This document shows positions 45,327 through 48,484 of a stretch of DNA of 48,484 nucleotides, piece after piece. The DNA is taken from NCBI GenBank assembly GCA_902620285.1, contig CACNHT010000010.1:1-48484 (forward strand), given 5' to 3'. This DNA comes from an uncultured Alphaproteobacteria bacterium (GTDB lineage: Bacteria; Pseudomonadota; Alphaproteobacteria; HIMB59; GCA-002718135). Below the pieces are notes generated by a model. That model was not told where the DNA came from and did not search any database. It saw only the letters and a list, made by a program, of their open reading frames with translations. The first letter of the stretch is position 1. Each line of letters opens with the position of its first letter. Position numbers and translations under genes: made by a program.

Positions 45327-45841
45327 TGAAAGAATACGTTCGAACAATTGCTGATTATCCTGTTGAAGGAATTCAATTCAGAGATATTACAACACTTTTG
45401 CAAAATGCAGGACACTTTAAACAAGTCATTGATGACATGGTAAAACCATGGCAAAATAAAAAAATAGATGCAGTTTTAAGTATAGAATCACGTGGGTTTA
45501 TTATGGCAGGTGCTATAGCTTATTTTTTAAATGCAGCATTTGTTCCTTTAAGAAAGCCTCATAAACTTCCATTTGATACTTTCAAAACCTCATACGACTT
45601 AGAATATGGATCAACTGAAATGCATATTCATACAGATGCCTTAGATGCTCATAAAGATTTATTAATTATTGATGATCTTTTAGCAACAGGTGGAACTGCA
45701 CTTGCGGCAGTAGAATTAATAAATAAGTTCAAGGATAAAAATATTGTTGGAGCAGGCTTTATAATAAATTTACCTGAATTAAATGGTGATAAAAAATTAA
45801 TTGAAAATGGAATAGAAGTACATTCTTTAATGGAGTTTTAA
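45326..45841 (+). CDS. apt: Adenine phosphoribosyltransferase
   Basis: Salvages adenine to AMP with PRPP. It is 171 aa with DYPVEGIQFRDITTLL, IESRGFIMAGAIAY, VPLRKPHKLPF and the PRPP-binding LLIIDDLLATGGTALAA. It overlaps the phosphatase-like gene by one base (TAATG) and its stop directly abuts the thiolase ATG, so translation is coupled along the unit. Confidence 0.97.
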   Translation: MKEYVRTIADYPVEGIQFRDITTLLQNAGHFKQVIDDMVKPWQNKKIDAVLSIESRGFIMAGAIAYFLNAAFVPLRKPHKLPFDTFKTSYDLEYGSTEMHIHTDALDAHKDLLIIDDLLATGGTALAAVELINKFKDKNIVGAGFIINLPELNGDKKLIENGIEVHSLMEF

Positions 45842-46981
45842 ATGAGAAATGCAGTTATTGTGGGTTACAAAAGATCACCCTTCACTTTTGCTCGTAAAGG
45901 TGAAATGGCTAATATAAGACCCGAAGACATTCTATCACAAACAATAAATCAATTACTTAATGAAATACAAATTAATAAAAACGACATAGAGGACATTATT
46001 ACTGGTTGTGCATATCCTGAAGGAGCACAAGGTAATAATATTGCTAAAATTGTTTCTTTCATGACAGATATGCCAGAACATGTAGCAGGTATGACAGTTA
46101 ACAGATGGTGCGGCTCTTCCATGCAAGCTATTCATGATGCAACTGGTGCGATTGCAATTAACTCTGGAGACGTTTTTTTATGTTGTGGTGTAGAAAGTAT
46201 GACATTTATACCTATGAATGGTTTAACATACGATCCTCATCCTCAATTAAGTAAAGATAACCCAAATGTATATATGTCTATGGGTATTACAGCTGAAAAT
46301 GTTGCAAAAAAATTTGATATTTCTCGAAAAGAGCAACAAGATTTTGCTATTAGTAGTCACTCTAAAGCTAATTCAGCAAGAGAAACAAACATATTCGAAA
46401 ACGAAATTGTTCCTATTAAAAATAATGATCAAATAATCAATAAAGATGGAGGAATTCGTCCTAACACGTCACATGAAATTTTAGATGGATTAAAACTTGC
46501 TTTTGATGAAAATGGAACAGTTACAGCTGGTACAGCCTCACCATTAACAGATGGTGCATCAGCAGTAATTGTGTGTGAGGAAGAATACGCAAAAAAAAAC
46601 AATCTAAATATTTTAGCTCGTATCAAATCTACCGCTGTAGTCGGTTGTCCACCTGAATTAATGGGCCTTGGCCCAATTAATGCATCCAAAAAAGCACTTA
46701 AAAGAGCTAATTTATCTATTACCGATATTGATATTGTGGAACTAAATGAGGCATTTGCTTCTCAATCTTTAGCATGTATTAAAGAATTAAATATGGACAT
46801 AAGTAAAGTAAATGTGCATGGTGGAGCAATAGCATTAGGCCATCCTTTAGGTGCTACTGGAGCAAGAATTACAGGTAAAGTTGCAACTTTATTGCAAAAT
46901 AATAATAAAAAATATGGATTAGCGACACAATGTATAGGTTTAGGTCAAGGTATTGCAACCGTGTTAGAAAATATTAATTAA
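45842..46981 (+). CDS. Acetyl-CoA acyltransferase (thiolase)
   Basis: Degradative-type thiolase, 379 aa, cleaving 3-ketoacyl-CoA in beta-oxidation. The nucleophile C90 lies in NRWCGSSMQAIHDA, the histidine in HGGAIALGHPLGATGARI and the second cysteine in ATQCIGLGQG. The NEAFASQSLA segment is that of the thiolase family. It stands 5 bp before an acyl-CoA dehydrogenase gene, supporting a fatty-acid or related acyl-CoA role (FadA-like). Confidence 0.95.
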   Translation: MRNAVIVGYKRSPFTFARKGEMANIRPEDILSQTINQLLNEIQINKNDIEDIITGCAYPEGAQGNNIAKIVSFMTDMPEHVAGMTVNRWCGSSMQAIHDATGAIAINSGDVFLCCGVESMTFIPMNGLTYDPHPQLSKDNPNVYMSMGITAENVAKKFDISRKEQQDFAISSHSKANSARETNIFENEIVPIKNNDQIINKDGGIRPNTSHEILDGLKLAFDENGTVTAGTASPLTDGASAVIVCEEEYAKKNNLNILARIKSTAVVGCPPELMGLGPINASKKALKRANLSITDIDIVELNEAFASQSLACIKELNMDISKVNVHGGAIALGHPLGATGARITGKVATLLQNNNKKYGLATQCIGLGQGIATVLENIN

Positions 46982-46986
46982 ATATC

Positions 46987-48484
46987 ATGCAAATTTATAA
47001 AACACCGCTACGTGAGTTTAAATTTTTAATTGAAGATTTTTTAAATCTTAAGGAAAGTGAAGCATTAAAAAAATTAGATTTAGAAACAAGCGATCTTATG
47101 CTTATTATTGAAGAAGCAGCAAAACTATGTGAAGAAACCTTACTCCCACTTAATCAAAGTGGAGATAGTGAAGGATGTTCATTTAATAATGGAGTTGTGA
47201 CTGCACCAAAAGGATTTAAAGAAGCTTATAAAACTTTTTCTGAAAATGGCTGGCAAGGACTTAAAGTAAAAGAAGAATTTGGTGGTCAAAACCTACCTTA
47301 TATTATGAATATGATTTTAGATGAAATGATAAGTTCTACTAATATGTCATTTGGTCTTTATCCAGGTCTTACAGCAAATGCAATCGATGCAATTGAAAAG
47401 AGTGCTAATCAAGATTTGAGAAATACTTATTTGCCAAATTTAACTAGTGGTAAGTGGACAGGAACAATGAATTTAACTGAACCTCAATGTGGAACAGATC
47501 TTGGCTTAAGTAAAACAATGGCAACACCATCAGATGATGGAAGTTATAGCATTACTGGTACTAAAATTTTTATTACATGTGGAGAACATGATCTAAGTGA
47601 AAATATCATTCATCTAGTACTTGCAAGAACTCCAAATGCACCCCCAGGTATAAAAGGTATAAGTTTATTCTTAGTTCCTAAATTTTTACCAAATGGAAGT
47701 GGTGATTTTGTTGAAAGAAATAAAGTTGAATGTGGATCAATAGAAAAGAAAATGGGTATTCATGCTAGTCCAACCTGCGTAATGCATTACAATGAAGCTA
47801 AGGGCTGGCTAGTAGGCGATATTAATAAGGGAATGAGAGCGATGTTTATCATGATGAATGGCGCTCGTTTGTTTGTAGGAATACAAGGCTTAGGTTTATC
47901 AGAAACTGCCTATCAATCAGCACTTTATTATTCTAAAGAGCGTATACAAGGAAAATCATCTTCCAGTAATCAAGTTGCTGATCCCATAATTGTTCATCCT
48001 GAAATAAGAAAAAATTTATTATACATTAAATCAATTAATGAAGCGGTTAGAGGCTTAACTTTACTGGCTGGAAATCACTTTGATAATATTGAAAATACTT
48101 CAGATGACAAAGATAAGAAATTATCTGAAAATTTTATAGCACTCATGACGCCAATTATTAAATCATATGCTTCAGATAAATCTGTAGAAAATACAAATCG
48201 AGCTCTGCAAATCTATGGAGGTCATGGTTTTATAACTGATCATGGAATGGAGCAGTTAGTAAGAGATGCTAGAATTACTACCATCTATGAGGGTACAAAC
48301 GGTATTCAAGCTTTAGATTTAATAGGAAGAAAATTACAAACTGATAATGGTGCATTATTTAATGAATTTTTTTCTATGATAGATAGTTATCATAGTAAAA
48401 TTAATAAGAATCAAGATATGAAAAAATATATTGATTTATTTATGCCTTCATATGTTTCTTACAAAACTATTTTTGAATATATTA
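46987..48484 (+). CDS. Long-form acyl-CoA dehydrogenase (DmdC-like; 3' end outside window)
   Basis: FAD acyl-CoA dehydrogenase of the roughly 590-aa subfamily that includes 3-methylmercaptopropionyl-CoA dehydrogenase DmdC; 499 residues are visible and the frame is open at the window edge. The subfamily signature start (YKTPLREFKFLIED) is followed by TGTMNLTEPQCGTDLG, KIFITCGEHDL and KKMGIHASPTCVM. The catalytic glutamate region TTIYEGTNGIQALDLIGRKL is present; the C-terminal domain is cut off. Paired with thiolase it fits beta-oxidation; a role in DMSP breakdown is possible but not shown. Confidence 0.92.
   Translation, partial: MQIYKTPLREFKFLIEDFLNLKESEALKKLDLETSDLMLIIEEAAKLCEETLLPLNQSGDSEGCSFNNGVVTAPKGFKEAYKTFSENGWQGLKVKEEFGGQNLPYIMNMILDEMISSTNMSFGLYPGLTANAIDAIEKSANQDLRNTYLPNLTSGKWTGTMNLTEPQCGTDLGLSKTMATPSDDGSYSITGTKIFITCGEHDLSENIIHLVLARTPNAPPGIKGISLFLVPKFLPNGSGDFVERNKVECGSIEKKMGIHASPTCVMHYNEAKGWLVGDINKGMRAMFIMMNGARLFVGIQGLGLSETAYQSALYYSKERIQGKSSSSNQVADPIIVHPEIRKNLLYIKSINEAVRGLTLLAGNHFDNIENTSDDKDKKLSENFIALMTPIIKSYASDKSVENTNRALQIYGGHGFITDHGMEQLVRDARITTIYEGTNGIQALDLIGRKLQTDNGALFNEFFSMIDSYHSKINKNQDMKKYIDLFMPSYVSYKTIFEYI

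Overview
The window looks like part of the chromosome of a streamlined, very AT-rich marine alphaproteobacterium, of the SAR11-like / HIMB59 (AEGEAN-169) type. This placement is an inference from gene content and order, not from a phylogeny. Supporting points are the low GC, the tight packing (longest gene-free stretch about 160 bp), a proteorhodopsin, an Irr-type regulator, a ubiquinol-cytochrome c chaperone next to bamE/rpmF/plsX/ihfA, and the rpiB-glyA-nrdR-rib-nusB-thiL order. No insertion sequence, prophage, CRISPR array or rRNA was seen.

Layout. 1-2.1 kb: 3' part of parC. 2.2-5.3 kb: a TRAP transporter whose permeases (dctQM, +) converge on its binding protein (dctP, -) at a shared terminator. 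5.35-6.5 kb: glutaryl-CoA dehydrogenase (-). 6.6-13.3 kb: a long + strand run rpiB-glyA-nrdR-ribD-ribE-ribB(X)-ribH-nusB-thiL (serine/glycine and one-carbon metabolism, riboflavin, last step of thiamine diphosphate synthesis). 13.4-15.5 kb: membrane pyrophosphatase hppA. 15.5-18.4 kb: bamE (-), then chaperone, rpmF, plsX, ihfA and a MerR regulator (+). 18.56-19.3 kb: proteorhodopsin with its own leader and terminator. 19.4-24.6 kb: rplM-rpsI-argC-small lipoprotein-hom-recJ, then tRNA-Glu.

24.7-28.1 kb (-): irr, acetoacetyl-CoA synthetase and a quinone oxidoreductase as one operon. 28.1-30.2 kb (+): alpha/beta hydrolase and the NhaD antiporter. 30.2-32.8 kb (-): a TPP riboswitch controlling thiB-thiP, with no thiQ. 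32.9-35.8 kb (+): tRNA-Pro almost touching an iron-type alcohol dehydrogenase, then a SulP anion transporter. 35.8-37.5 kb: GFA-family protein, YtoQ and a methyltransferase. 37.6-39.8 kb: adenylate cyclase-TolB-TPR protein and an unknown membrane protein. 39.9-44.7 kb: glutamine amidotransferase, MOSC protein and a sugar ABC importer (two permeases and a binding protein, no ATPase). 44.77 kb to the end: tyrosine-phosphatase-like protein, apt, thiolase and a long-form acyl-CoA dehydrogenase cut by the window edge.

Together the genes suggest an oligotrophic heterotroph that takes up organic acids, sugars and thiamine through high-affinity binding proteins, degrades acyl-CoAs and acetoacetate, and supplements its proton gradient by light (proteorhodopsin) and pyrophosphate (HppA). 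NhaD would interconvert H+ and Na+ gradients for Na+-coupled TRAP uptake. No single undescribed system stands out. The most unusual points are local: incomplete transporters (no ThiQ, no sugar ATPase), a RibB with a dead GTP cyclohydrolase domain, fabH missing from the plsX cluster, and start codons placed directly against a tRNA 3' end, a terminator or a divergent start codon.
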